The notes: a model not told the origin generated them from the letters alone. A stretch of 64,000 nucleotides of DNA from Homarus americanus (GCF_018991925.1 NW_024735516.1:698501-762500), one strand, 5' to 3'. Shown: positions 47,380 to 59,603, counted from the first letter of the stretch. Numbers and translations are program-made.

Positions 47380-48040
47380 TCCCGAATAATCCTGGATAAT
47401 TCAGAGTAATACTGTATAATCCTGGATAATACTGAATAATACTGTATAATCCTGGATAATACTGAATAATCCTAAATAACCCTGAATAATCCTGGATAAT
47501 ACTGAAAAATCCTGGATAAGACTGAATAAACCTGGATAATACTGACTGGATAATACTGAATAATCCTGGATAATACTGAATAATATTGGATAATACCGAA
47601 AAATACTGAACAATACTGAATAATCCTGGATAATACTGAATAATGTTGGATAATACTGAATAATACTGGATAATACTGAATAATCCTGGATAATACTGAA
47701 TAATCCTGAATAATCCTGAATAATAGTAAATAATCCTGGATAATACTGAATAATCTTGAATACTGAATAATTCTGAGTAATACTGAATAATCCTGGATAA
47801 TACTGAATAATCCTGGATAATACTGAATAATTCTGAGTAATACTGAATAATCCTGGATATTACTGAATAATTCTGAGTAATACTGAATAATCCTGGATAT
47901 TACTGAATAATTCTGAGTAATACTGAATAATCCTGAGTAATACTGAATAATCCTGAGTAATACTGAATAATCCTGGATAAGACTGAATAATCCTGGATAA
48001 TACTGAATAATCCTGAACTGAATAATCCTGGATAATACCG
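47380..48040. repeat. Short-unit AT-rich minisatellite (ATAATACTGAATAATCCTGG)
   Basis: About 660 bp of 10- and 20-bp units. The 207-codon minus-strand frame (IIQYYPGLFS repeats) is repeat read-through. Confidence 0.95.
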
Positions 48041-48489
48041 GGGGGGAGGGGTAACCCAATAGCTGGTGATTAACAGATGATAAGGATAAAAACACCTTCT
48101 CTTCTTCTTCCCTAATTTAAGTTACATCCACGAGTCATAACCCAGTAGGAGCGCCACGACTCACAGCCATACACCAGCACCCAGCAGGCGTTGACTATCC
48201 AATAACAGGTCTCCAGATGCCTTTAATTCACTTATAATACGAATTACTACTACTACTAACTCTTAAGTGTAATGACATCGTAAAAAAAGTTAAATGGGCT
48301 AAAACACATTAGAGTTTGTTTAGCGAAATGGTTCTTGAGCATTGAGATGATCTGAGGAAGAATATATTAGTGGTATTAGAATTTTGGGGCCAGTTTTTTT
48401 TTCCTTTATACTTCAAAAGTTCAAATATTATTATTATTTTTTTTTAACAAGGAAATGTTAAACACCGTTATATTAATCTCAATAATTCT

Positions 48490-48730
48490 TACTCTTTCTA
48501 CCATAGTCACCCCGTTCTTCTCCCCTCCTTCCCACCACACACTTTTCCTTTCCTCTCCTCCACTCTCAAACCTCTTCTCCTCTCCTCCCTCCCCACCACA
48601 CCCTCTCCTCCCCACACTCTCCCCTACCCCACAACATCCTTCCCACCCCACCACAACACCCTTCCCACCCCCTCCCCTTTCCACCCCACCACACCCTACC
48701 CTCCTTTCCCCGCCACATCCCATCCTCCGC
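48490..48730. repeat. C/T/A-rich low-complexity tract
   Basis: CCCACCACACCC and CTCCTCTCC words without a fixed unit. Confidence 0.75.
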
Positions 48731-48882
48731 TAATTACTACCTCACTGCAAGGTATCTTAGTGATGTAATTGTTTTTTCCCAGCTGTCTAATCAACTTCCT
48801 CATGACAAGGCAGCTCACCTGATCAAAAGCTGTTTCCTCTGTGTTACTTTACCTGTCTCTCCAATTACTTATCTTGATTCTC

Positions 48883-49085
48883 ACACTGTTCGTAGTTTCG
48901 TAGTTAAAATCGTCTACAGAAGGTTATTAAATCTGTGGACCCTCGCACTGTTCGTAGATTCGTAGTTAAAATCGTCTACAAAAAGTCAATAACCTGTCTG
49001 GACCTTCGCACTGTTCGTAGATTCGTAGTTAAAATCTACAAAAAGGCATCACGATTCACACAAACTGTTCGTAAATGCTCAGTTA
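48883..49085. repeat. ~61-bp tandem repeat, three to four copies
   Basis: Units share GCACTGTTCGTAGATTCGTA and GTTAAAATCGTCTACA. Confidence 0.9.
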
Positions 49086-49109
49086 ACTTAACTTAACCTA
49101 ACTTAACCT

Positions 49110-49410
49110 AACTGGGGATAAGCATAAGCTGACTAACGTAGACACAGGTAAGATGACTACAGTATACACAATTAAGCTGATTCAGTATACGATTAAGCTT
49201 ACTACAGTATACACAGTTAAGTTGACTACAGTATACACAAGTAAGCTGATTCAAGCTGATTCAGTATAACATTAAACTTACAATAGTATACAGAGGTAAG
49301 CTGACTACAATATACACAATACACAAATAAACTGAATACAGTGTACAGACATAAGCTAACTACAGTATACATACATAACCTAACTTCAGTATACATAAGT
49401 AAATTGACTA
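49110..49410. repeat. ~25-bp repeat, AAGCTGACTACAGTATACAC
   Basis: About eleven diverged units. Confidence 0.87.
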
Positions 49411-49744
49411 TATGACTGTATGATTATCCCTTCACACCCCTCTAAAAAAAATACAGTTCATTATACAGAAAACACCCAGTATAGCCAAGGGGGGTACAAC
49501 CTTATTCAGCCGAGGACAAATTGCCAAGTAATCTAATTCACGCCGAGAAATACAACAGTTTGTATTAATTATTATGACACAGGGTAAGTTTATAATACTG
49601 ATTTATGTATATATTGTACAGTGCAGTATGGTGTAATGGTGCTGTATTAGGTCACTGTGACACTATAATGTTGAGTTATAGTTAAAGTATTGGCACTATA
49701 TTAGGTCATTGTAACATTATAATGATGATTTAAAGGTATATTGT

Positions 49745-49950
49745 GTATTGGCACCATAACACCACCATAGCGTTACCATAGTAAAGCACCATAGCATCAC
49801 CATAGTAAGGCACCATAAAATCATCATAACGCCACCATAGTAAAGCAGCACTATAAAACTACTATAGAGAAGCGCCACTATAAGCACTATAACACCACTA
49901 TAAGCACCATAACGCCACTATAAGCACCAAAACGCCACTATAAAGACGCA
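49745..49950. repeat. CACCATAACGCCACTATAAG minisatellite
   Basis: Diverged 20-bp units, about ten. Confidence 0.85.
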
Positions 49951-50119
49951 CCATCAGAGTCAGGAGGTGGTGGAAGCAGGATATGGAAGGTTCTGTGTTG
50001 TCGACACCTTTCTGATTAAGAATTTGGTCGTCACAGAGAGAGAGAGAGAGTAAACAAGAAGGCTGGAATAAGGACCCAATGACTTACGTTCACTCAATCG
50101 TAGTATAGAAAAAAGTGCC

Positions 50120-50350
50120 AACGCCCTCACCCACGCCATGTCCACACCCTCACCCCCGCCACATCCACACCCTCACCCACGCCACGTCCACACCCTCACC
50201 CACGCAGCATCCACACCCTCACCCACGCCACGTCCACGCCACATCTACGCCATCAACCGCGCCCACACCCTCACCACGCCTTCACGCACGCCACGCCGAC
50301 GACTTCATCACACCTACGCCGTCCTCACCACGCCCGCGACATCACCCACG
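50120..50350. repeat. 24-bp minisatellite CCACACCCTCACCCACGCCA
   Basis: About eight units that diverge toward the 3' side. Confidence 0.9.
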
Positions 50351-51390
50351 ACCTCACCCACGATTCTGTGCCCAAGCCGCCGATATTCTTTCTCTCTGTC
50401 TCTTTAATCGACAAAGGTCAGGAGTTCAGTTACGTCTCTCTCTCTCTCTATGTACTTTACACTCTAGTAGGCGCTCTTACTCGTTGTCACACACTCTGCT
50501 ACAACTTTCTCCGCTCTAACGCACTTTGTGTGTGTGTGTGTGTGTTAATGGTCGTGGAAGTTCATCATATACCTCTATCATTAAATCATTTAGACACATA
50601 ATATCACCTTCAATCGTCTAAAACAAACCTTTACTTACGGAATAAACAGTAAACATTCACTCTAATCCTACCCCACCGTGTTACTCTACCTCACCACCTG
50701 AGACAGAAAACAGCGCTCAGACAGTAATGTTAATCACAAAAAGTAATTTAAGTTTCTCCGTAACACAAATAAAATCAAGCGAGAATCCTGGAAGGTCGTG
50801 GGAGCTCATTTGACTCATCCATGTTTATCTTCTGAAGTTCCCACCATATTGATTCTTCTGGTCATTCTTTCCGAGTGTTGTTAATGGAACTACTGGAGAG
50901 AGAGAGAAACTTTATCAAGAATCAAGAGAGCATCTACGGGTAATGCAGAACACTACAATCATGGGTCAGTCCATCGTCGCTGACAACACTCTCAGCTGCC
51001 TTGTTGTCAGGGCAACCATGTCAGGAGTCAGTGCCCCCCCAATCTGACGCCAAGACAACTCCGGTTCGTGGTTCTAAGACAATGAAGAGGAGACTCAGGC
51101 AGTAGGAACCTTACATCACCATTTTTACGGAGGAAAAACTCTCAGTCAAATTACAACCTAAACAAGATGGAGTTATTGAAGCAGTGACAACACCCCCCTC
51201 CCCAGATCTTGTTATAGTGGTGGGCGTGAGCTGTTCCTCAGAAAACATGTAATTATCTTCAGCACAGATCTCCCTCGCCACCCTCCTCCTCTACCTTGTG
51301 GGTTGGGGAAATCTCGGACAATTTTACAAATGAACTCAAAGTATTGGATTTTAGACGATGAGACTATAGAAGCCCCCGACGGAGGGAGAG
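50351..51390. other. No recognisable gene
   Basis: Contains (GT)n at 50528-50545. Small frames show no family resemblance. Confidence 0.45.
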
Positions 51391-51671
51391 ATGAACCTGA
51401 AGGATCACGGCGTCTTCTACCTCCCCGCTAAGTGTCTGCTTCTCCTTAAACCAACTCACTTCTTGAGGTGCTTAACTCCCTTCAACAGTTCCAGGTTAAG
51501 TGAGTACGACACGCCGCTACAGTCTATGTTGAACAATCTACCAAACTGTACCTGAACGACGCCAGCTACAGACGTACTGTACCCATACACCATGACCTCC
51601 ACTACAGCTGCAGGGTGAAGGTCTCCCTGGCACTACAAGACCCCGGCTATGATCAGGAACTCTTGTTATAA
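51391..51671 (+). pseudogene. Possible decayed coding fragment, unidentified
   Basis: From ATG 51393 the plus strand reads MNLKDHGVFYLPAKCLLLLK. A different frame further on reads AATVYVEQSTKLYLNDASYR, TVPIHHDLHYSCRVKVSLAL and QDPGYDQELLL to a stop at 51671. Composition is protein-like (balanced, no low complexity) and unlike its surroundings, but I recognise no domain and a frameshift is needed near 51500. It could be an old transposon or host gene piece, or chance. Confidence 0.3.
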
Positions 51672-51891
51672 GTGTTGAGGAAAAGCTTTTAGATACAGCA
51701 TTATTCTGTAAAAGTATTTCAGGATTAATTTACCGACTTACTCGCTGAGAGAAATTTTCAGTTGGCCGCACTGAAGCAGCTTATCGATAATTCTATTTTA
51801 TTTTATATATATATTTCATGTAGATCCACAATGAAAACGTGGATAAGATAAATCTTGATAAAATCACACAGGGAAAAGGGAAACAATGGAG

Positions 51892-51932
51892 CACCTTAGC
51901 TTTCGTCTTTATTCAAGACATCTTCAGAGGCA
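51892..51932 (-). ncRNA. Candidate minimal hammerhead ribozyme (Penelope type)
   Basis: Read on the minus strand: stem I strand TGCCT (51932-51928), core CTGAAGA (51927-51921), an extra T, stem II GTCTT/AAGAC with a 5-nt GAATA loop (51919-51905), core GAAA (51904-51901), a two-pair stem III with no loop (A-G then C-T, 51901-51898), cleavage-site A (51897), and stem I return strand AGGTG (51896-51892). Stem I pairs over 5 bp, two of them G-U. Tiny stem III and CUGAAGA...GAAA fit the minimal type I hammerheads known from Penelope-like elements. The predicted site is CUA, permitted by the NUH rule but not optimal. Confidence 0.6.
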
Positions 51933-52239
51933 ACTGAATTACATGGACGGAGAGAGGCTTAAATACACAGGGTGACCTTATTAAACATGAGGTCAGGTTC
52001 ATAATCATGACATCCACTAATCCGCACACCAACACACACGCAGAGGAGCTTAAGAGAAAGGGACGACGTGACTAGTCAAGTTAAGTCAGGTCAAAAATAT
52101 GGGACCCACTAAATATCTATCCTACATCTAACTCCAAGGTTTTCAAAGCATTTTTAACCTTGGGCCACTGACAAATAAATTTATGTAACATATTATCAGT
52201 TTTGTACTGACCATCACTAAGGTTTATAGAATTAAATTC

Positions 52240-52488
52240 TCAAATCAAACTTGCTTCAACCAGGAGTCTTTCTGTGACACATGATGATTTATACACTTCT
52301 AAACTGTTTTCCCAATCTATGGGATGATTATTGTTCCTTACATGAACGAACAGTGCACTGCTTGCACTGCTTTCATATGCTGTTCTGATATTGTTCTTGT
52401 GCTGTTTAATTCTGAGTTGTAATACTTTCCCAGTCTGACTTGCATAATTTCCATTACATTTGCTACATGGAATACAATAAACACTCAT
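52240..52488 (-). pseudogene. GIY-YIG endonuclease domain of a Penelope-like element
   Basis: Reads MSVYCIPCSKCNGNYASQTG, KVLQLRIKQHKNN, then HVRNNNHPIDWENSLEVYKS and ERLLVEASLI. This matches the Penelope-type GIY-YIG domain with its Cys pair (IPCSKC), R and H helix (LRIKQHK) and the late conserved Glu (VEASLI). The second motif is YAS in place of YIG/YVG. 82 codons, C-terminal end intact. The N-terminal RT is absent. Confidence 0.88.
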
Positions 52489-52674
52489 CTGTTAGGCCAC
52501 GGTAGGGCGCCACCCTCCGGGAGGCTCCACATTGTCTCACTGTTCAGTCCCCAAAATTTCTTCTTCCATCAATAGTTCATTAACGGTGTATGTAAGTTCC
52601 ACCATGTTTTTCACTACAACGGTAGAGTAAAGTATATTTTTTTTAGCAATAAACTGTTATTATTTTATTGTCTA

Positions 52675-53168
52675 ATCATCACTACATATAACACCACCCA
52701 TCATCACTACATATAACATCCATCATCACTACACATAACACCACCCATCATCACTACATATAACAACATCCATCATCACTACATATAACACCATCCATCA
52801 TCACTACACATAACACCACCCATCATCACTACATATAACACCATCCATCATCACTACATATAACACCATCCATCATCACTACATATAGCACCACCATCAC
52901 TACCATCACTACTACCACCATCATCACTACCACCATCATCATTACCACCACCATCATTACCACTACTATCAGCCAGTTTCTACTACCACCACTATCACCA
53001 CAAACATGCCACTATCACCATCACCACCACTACCACTGTCAATACCACCATCACCACCACCACTACATATAACACCACCCATCATCACTACATATAACAA
53101 CATCCCTCGCCACTACATATAACACCATCCATCATCATCACTACATATAACACCATCCATCATCCATC
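52675..53168. repeat. ~25-bp minisatellite CATCATCACTACATATAACA
   Basis: About twelve units, interrupted at 52890-53060 by (CCA)n/(ATC)n-like triplets. Confidence 0.92.
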
Positions 53169-53476
53169 AGTCTTACATTTCCATCTTCAATAAAAAAAAA
53201 AATAAAAGTTTCTCCAGGTTTTCATTCGAGATAAAACAAACTTGAATCCATGACAACTTTCCTGGCACGAGAGGGACAAGTTCCTCGATTATTCCAAAAA
53301 AGTTATCCCTTGTCCCTGGCCTGAGAGAGACTAATAATAATTTATCACTTGGCAAAAATTTGACGGACTCCATTACTCTTCTCTTTTTGTGGCTGTGTTT
53401 AAAGGTTTTCTGTCTGTCTGTTTGTCTATGTTTAACTTAACCAAACCTAACTACCGAATTAGACTTATGAATGGAT

Positions 53477-53575
53477 TAGTCAGTAGTTCAATGGTCACCG
53501 TCTCGCCTGGCTTGGGAAGGTTAATATAATGATGCGCATTTGTTTTTTGTTCTTTACCAAGATTCAATTCCACTA
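53477..53575 (+). mobile_element. Possible tRNA-derived SINE fragment (tRNA-Gly-like head)
   Basis: TAGTTCAATGGTCACCGTCTCGCC resembles tRNA positions 10-35 (A box, D loop, anticodon stem). A B-box-like GATTCAATTCCAC occurs at 53561-53573 after an extra ~25 bp. No intact cloverleaf. Confidence 0.4.
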
Positions 53576-53639
53576 AGATAATGCTTAAGTGTCCCCGTTT
53601 GTTTTGGTCAGGTGAGCCTTTCTGCCCACCATTTTCTTA

Positions 53640-53850
53640 ATCTCTTGAGTACTATGATTTAATCCTTTGAGTACTGACTTAAACCTTTGAGTACTGTGAC
53701 TTAACCCTTTGAGTACTGTGATTTAACCCTGTGAGTACTGACTTAAACCTTTGAGTACTGTGACTTAAAACCCTTAGTAAAATGTCATCGTACTCAAAGA
53801 TTGAATTCATCGTACTCGAGAGGTAAAGCCATCGTACTCAACAGATTAAA
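53640..53850. repeat. ~22-bp TTTGAGTACTG minisatellite switching orientation
   Basis: Six units of TTGAGTACTGTGACTTAACC to about 53775, then three inverted units (CATCGTACTCAA plus AGATTGAAT). Related to 35690-35925. Confidence 0.85.
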
Positions 53851-53904
53851 CAGAATCTCTAAACATTGATATGCTGAGACTCTTAACCTTCTACTGTATA
53901 TGTA

Positions 53905-54033
53905 AACAACAACAACAAAAACAACAACAAAAACAACAACAACAACAACGACAACACAATAACAACAACAACAACAACAACAACACAATATTAACAACAA
54001 CAACAACAACACAATATTAACAACAAAAACAAT

Positions 54034-54064
<31 letters not shown>

Positions 54065-54118
54065 CAACATTAACAACAAAAACAATAACAACAACAAAAA
54101 CAACAACAACACAATATT

Positions 54119-54152
<34 letters not shown>

Positions 54153-54250
54153 CAACATTAACAACAAAAACAGTAACAACAACAACAACAACAATAACAA
54201 CAACAACAACAACAACACAACATTAACAACAAAAACAATAACAACAACAC
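53905..54250. repeat. (AAC)n microsatellite with ~60-bp higher-order unit
   Basis: (CAA)n broken regularly by CACAATATTAACAAC or CACAACATTAACAAC, five to six times. Confidence 0.96.
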
Positions 54251-54489
54251 GTCATCGTCTCTCAGTCATCACGGAGAAATATTGAGAATTTCTATGATAC
54301 CAAAATTCTATTAATGATTCTAGTACTTAGTGTTGTGTCGTCACTTCCCTCACCCCCGACCTACTACTACTTCCCTTATCGCCACTTCCCTCACTCCTAC
54401 CACCCCCCCCCTCACTGCCACTCCCCTCACTGACACTTCCCCTCACTACCACTACCCTCACTCTCACGACACCTGAAGCATGTTTACCC

Positions 54490-54570
54490 ATAGCGAGTCA
54501 AAACAAGGTAGGTGAAGTGAGTAGGTGAAGTGAGTAGATGAAGTGAGTAGCAAAAGTGAGTAGATTAGTA
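54490..54570. repeat. GTAGGTGAAGTGA repeat
   Basis: Four to five diverged 13-14 bp units. Confidence 0.8.
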
Positions 54571-54669
54571 GATTAAATGAATAAATAAGTTGAGCACGTA
54601 GATGAGTTGATAAATATTATAATCCACGCACCAAATATTTAACTTTACAATGGAAGCTTTATACAAACG

Positions 54670-54958
54670 AACGGACACGTACAGACTCACGAACGGACGG
54701 ACGGACACACGCACAGACTCACGGACGGACGGACTCACACACGCACAGACTCACGGACGGACGGACACACGCACAGACTCACGGACGGACGGACACACGC
54801 ACAGACGAACTCACGAACGGACACACGAACTCACACAGGAGCAAACTTACGGACGGACACACAAACGGACTCACGCATGGACGGACACACGGACACACGC
54901 ACAGACACTCGCACGGACGGACATACGCACAGACTCACGCACGGACGGACACCACGGA
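54670..54958. repeat. CGGACGGACACACGCACAGA minisatellite
   Basis: About fourteen units of 12-24 bp built from ACGGACGG, ACACACGC and ACAGACTC. The 121-codon frame here is repeat-derived. Confidence 0.94.
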
Positions 54959-55289
54959 CATCACCAGGGAAAAAAAGGGAAAAAAAAAGCACCAGTGTTA
55001 AGTTTCATTACGTGAGTTTATTGCAGGCAACCGGGATGAGGTGTCTTATTTAAAGGTGACGCTACCTCAGTCTTCTGTGTCTGGCGTACGTGTATGTCTA
55101 GTGTCTATGTCTGTTTCTATGTCCAGTGTCTATGTTTAGTGTTTATGTTTAGTGTCTATGTCTTATGTCTAGTGTCTATTTAAAGTGCCATGGCTGCCTT
55201 CATATATATAGTTCGCCCTCATCCTAAACTCCTCACAGTGTTCTATATAAGCGGTTTAACTATTTATTAATATTTTTTCTCTAAGCTCT

Positions 55290-55765
55290 CCAGTAAGGTG
55301 TGAGCGAGGCGTGGGGGACGTGTGAGTGAGGCGTGGGCTAGGCGTGGGGGAGGTGTGGAGGAGGCGTGGGCGAGGTGTGAGGGAGGTGTGAGGGAGCCGT
55401 GGGGGAGGTGTGGGTGAGGCGTGGGGCGTGGGGAGGTGTGTGGGACGTGTGACTGAGGCGTGGGCTAGGCGTGGGGACGTGTGAGTGAGGCGTGGGCTGG
55501 GCGTGGGGAAGGTGTGGGGACGTGGAGGCGTGGGCGAGGCGTGGGGTACGTGTGGTGAGGCGTGGGCGAGGCGTGGGGTAGTGTGTGAGGCGTGGGCTAG
55601 GCGTGGGGAGGCGTGGGGGAGGTGTGGAGGAGGCGTGGGGAGGTGTGAGGGAGGTGTGAGGGCGTGGGGGAGGTGTGGGTGAGGCGTGGGGGAGGTGTGA
55701 GTGAGTTGTAGACGAGGTGTGGGTTGAGCATGGGCGAGGCGTGGACGAGGCGAGATGAGTAGCTG
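55290..55765. repeat. GAGGCGTGGGGGAGGTGTGA G-rich minisatellite
   Basis: About 470 bp of diverged 10-20 bp units of GGCGTGGG and GGTGTGAG. Frames on both strands are artefacts. Confidence 0.95.
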
Positions 55766-55812
55766 GCTCCGTGGCGTGGATGTCTCATTAAATGATAAGT
55801 CGGCAAGAAATG

Positions 55813-56036
55813 TGAGAAGGCGTGGGTGACGGTGGAGAAGGCGTGGGTGATGGTGGAGAAGGCGTGGGTGATGGTGGAGAAGGCGTGGGTGATGGTGGAG
55901 AAAGCGTGGGTGACAGAGGAGAAAGCATGGGTGACCGAGGAGAAAGCGTGGGTGACAGAGGAAAAGGCGTGGGTGACAGAGGAGAAAACATGGGTGACCG
56001 AGGAGAAGGCGTGGGTGATAAATGAGGCGGCGTGGG
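55813..56036. repeat. 21-bp minisatellite, ~10 copies
   Basis: Unit GAGAAGGCGTGGGTGATGGT plus G, drifting to GACAGAG variants downstream. Confidence 0.96.
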
Positions 56037-57740
56037 TTTTAAAATGGTGTAGAGAGCGATGTTAATTAGCCTGGGTGTGTCTAATTAACTAGCGTTACTC
56101 TCTAGGTTAGAATGTTAAAAATAGCCCAAGTGTCTATGTTAATTAAGGAAACTTTAATATTAAGATAATTTTTTCGTAAACATTGACATAATTACGAGAT
56201 TCATATCCTTCTACAGTTACCCGTATGTGTGTATACTGTATACCGAGTCGTCTCACTGCTTAAGTCACAGAAAACGAGATTTCCACGAACTGAGAAATCT
56301 TGAACTAACATGAAATAATAAATTCCAGATATAAATAAATACACCCACGAGTTATATGAAGGTACATATTAAGGCTTAAAAGAAATAATATCGAGACTAT
56401 TTACGTTGTTGTTATATACTCTGAAAAATCATAAATTACAGGTATTATTATTTTTTTCAGACAAAGACACTATGTTTATTTTTAGTTAACCACAATTGGC
56501 CGAGTTTAAAAGTTGTTGTTCTTGTTTTCTTTGTTAGTTTTGTGTGTGTAGGTCAATGTGTGTGGGGGTGGGCAAGGAAGGAGGTGAGTACGTGTTTGTG
56601 GAGGGAGTGGGGGGGGGGGGGAAGTATGTTTAAATTAGCGTTGTTATAGGACCTTGGGAGGGGGTTGGAGGAGGGGGTGAGAGACCGGACCCCTCTCCCC
56701 CCCCAAAAAAAAAAAATAAATAAAAATAAAATGAAAAATCCCGAGAAAAATAAAGGATTAATTGAGATGGGTTTTAAAGTGAGCCGTACTCGCTCCTCTG
56801 ACTCAAACAGAAAAAAAAAACAGTGAGCGAATTGCCCTGAGGAAGAAGACAGAAAGAATAACTTGGCTGGTATTTTTCCGGAGCATTTCTGAAACGAGTT
56901 CACATGTTGGGAGAACTGAGAACACAAAACAACCAATTCTCCAGACATTGTATCCTCCAGATTTAAATGAGACTCTCTAGCTGAAACGCCATCTTTTGTG
57001 TCAAGACTGAACTCGGTTTTGGTTAGCGGGAACTGTAGTCATTCTGTTTGTGCCCGCATGATTGAGACAGGGATGAAAGAACTATACTCAAACGTTGTCC
57101 TGACGTATCAGCTGGTGCTCACTCTTCCTCTCGCTCCAGTGAACGCATAGTATCTGCTGTAGAATTTGTAAAGAACTCTCTGTACAGCACAATGGCGCCA
57201 ACCATACCGAGTAGATCACAGTAGCAACATAAACATGACCACATGAATTTTGTCTGTAGTACATGAAAATCGGAGTGAAAAACGAATATTATTTCCTCAC
57301 AAAGTTTCTAATAAAATACTGTTAGTTTTGTGTGTTAGTTTAGTGTGAATGTGTGCAAGTGTACGTTGGATTTTACGGGAATCAATGCTCGTGTTGTCCT
57401 TGTGGAGTAAGACATCGGATGGGCATTTTACAACAATACAAATGACTATTATTAGACCAGGTGAGAAAATAAACGACTATACTGGCATAAAACTCAACCT
57501 TTTTCTACCACCATAGCTTGAGTGAATGATGTAGTACAAAGCAAATGAGGTTCTTGGAAAGTAAATGTAGACTAACACAAAATACAAAGCTAATATACAA
57601 GTAACTTCAGATCTATAATGTATACTGTACGTGTTGGCCTAACTGCTGTGTTGCTTATATTAAAAAGTGATGGAGCCTTGATACATTCTCCTATGCTTAA
57701 ATTATTGGGCGCCATCGGTAAAAAAAAAAAATCGTGGGAG
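56037..57740. other. 1.7 kb with no recognisable gene
   Basis: AT-rich with a few G and A homopolymers (56610, 56705). Nothing supported. Confidence 0.5.
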
Positions 57741-57744
57741 ACGC

Positions 57745-57749
<5 letters not shown>

Positions 57750-57825
<76 letters not shown>

Positions 57826-57832
57826 TGTGTGT
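57750..57832. repeat. (GT)n microsatellite
   Basis: About 82 bp of GT with two single-base interruptions. Confidence 0.97.
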
Positions 57833-57959
57833 GTACGCCAGGAGGTCGACTAGCAGGGACAGACCTACTCAAAGATGTCTCCCACACTCACCTCTCATAC
57901 CTGCCGCGACCTGAACTTTGAAGTAACAAAAAAATCTAATTTTTTTGTGTTATATATTG

Positions 57960-59584
57960 GTATCAGCTGGAGTTCTGGTAACATGTGCCAGACGCTCCCC
58001 CGGCTTGACACAAACAATCTCCCTGCTTACCTACCAGCCCCCTTTCCCACTGACTTAGTAGAAGAATTTGAAGTAGCAAAACGTCTGGACAATCTGAAGT
58101 TCAAACGATCCACCACCCCCATTGACCTACCAATGAAACTCTTCAAGGAGTTCTCCCCGGAGCTTGCTAAACCCCTCTGCTTCGTCATCAATGCTTCCCG
58201 ATCACCCCAATACCCAGCCTATGCTGATATAGCAGGCGCAGTAGATCCTCAGCAATTTGATAATATGAAAACTTCCTCCACCACTCACTGTCTTGTCAGC
58301 TTTCTCGACTACATATACCGCCATCTGGAGAAACGAAAAATGTCTGTAGCTGCCGCCTTCATTGACTTCACCAAGGCATTAGACCTAGTCGACCACAATA
58401 TAATCATCAACAAAGCTATCGACCTCGGGTTTCGAAGAAGTCTTATACCATGGCTTACAGACTTCCGTAACAGTAACCGACGCCAAGCTGTACGCTTCCG
58501 AGGAGCTGTCTCCACCTGTCAGTCACTCACCTGTGGCGTCCCCCAAGGCACCAAGACGGGACCACTATGATTCCTTATGCTTATCAATGATGCCCTAAGA
58601 GAAACCCCTGCTCGCTGGAAATATGTCGACGACTCCACCATTGGGATCGGTGTCAACAATTCTACTCCCGACTATACCGCCCTTCAGGATTTATTGAACA
58701 GTCTCCAAAACTGGGTCACCAACAACCACGTCACCACCAACCATGGTTATGCACATCAACTTCTCCTCCGACGTTGTCCCACCCCCTTCCATTACTTTAG
58801 GTCCCAACACACTCCAGGTTGTAGATTCCACTAAGTTCCTCGGCGTCACCATAGACAACAAACTAAACTGGAAACCACACGTCAGTGAAGTTGTCAAATC
58901 CTCCAGCTTCCATCTCTACCTCCTTCGCCGACTCGAGTCCCTTGGAGTTCCTGCCCCCGAGCTCCTCAGTGTTTACTCAACATTCATACTTCCCAAGCTC
59001 ATCTATGCCTCCCCTACCTGGTCTTCCTCCCTAAATGCCACACAACGTAAAGACCTAGAAAAAGTGCAAAAGAGGGCACGCAAGATTCTTCTCTCCCCTT
59101 CCTACTCCACATATCAAGAAGCGCTCAACACACTGACCCTCTCGGCTCTCACTGACCATCACCACGACCTCATCTGCAAATTTGGTGAGAAGCTTCTGCA
59201 CCATCCCCGACACCGGCTCCTACTACCACCCGAAATCCCTCGTCCGAGAATTGCTGTTCGACACCACAACCACATCCAGCCCATACGCGCACGAACTGAT
59301 CGCTATAAGAACAGCCCAGTCCCAACCATTGTAAATATTATCAATAACTTGCAATCAACCAGTGTATTCACTCCCAGTCAATCTTATCTTTTGCACTGTC
59401 ACTATGTTGAAATGCCCTGTAGTTTGAGATTTTACCCACCTAGTTATAATATATCATATTTGTATCACTTATGTTACTTGTGTATTATGTGTAAATCAAG
59501 AGACCCATTCCCCAATTATGTAACTGTATATTTTCAGCCTTCCTGATGCCATGCTCTTTCAATAAACCGTTAATTATTATTATT
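57960..59584 (+). pseudogene. LINE reverse transcriptase, copy 2 (longest), with (TTA)n tail
   Basis: Frames read LPRLDTNNLPAYLPAPFP, KRSTTPIDLPMKLFKEFSPE, FVINASRS, then after a gap YADIAGAVDPQQFDNMKTSS, SVAAAFIDFTKALDLVDHNI, QSLTCGVPQGTKTGPL, WKYVDDSTIGIG (YVDD active site), VDSTKFLGVTIDNKLNWKPH and the C-terminal block shared with 16753-17468. Defects: a fingers/early palm deletion of roughly 90-100 residues near 58200, TGA at 58568, and a frameshift near 58745. The RT-to-C-terminus gene ends at about 59350. UTR ends CAATAAACCG then (TTA)n. The 5' endonuclease is missing and the start is approximate. Confidence 0.9.
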
Positions 59585-59603
59585 ACACACACACACACAC
59601 ACA

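Larger units (their letters stand above)
51820..52490 (-). mobile_element. Penelope-like element, 5'-truncated, with GIY-YIG domain and terminal repeat
   Basis: On the minus strand a GIY-YIG endonuclease end (52488-52240) is followed by a UTR and, at 51985-51870, the same terminal-repeat sequence found at 2863-2990, containing a hammerhead-like motif. This order (reverse transcriptase, GIY-YIG, terminal repeat with hammerhead) is that of Penelope-like retroelements. The reverse transcriptase is missing: a TAA immediately precedes the first Met and upstream sequence is unrelated. Confidence 0.85.

Noticed and set aside
47472..48095. 207-codon minus frame of IIQYYPGLFS repeats
   Set aside because: AT-rich minisatellite read-through.
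52675..53168. CRISPR-like or other direct-repeat array
   Set aside because: Units are contiguous tandem repeats without spacers, as for all arrays here; the organism is eukaryotic.
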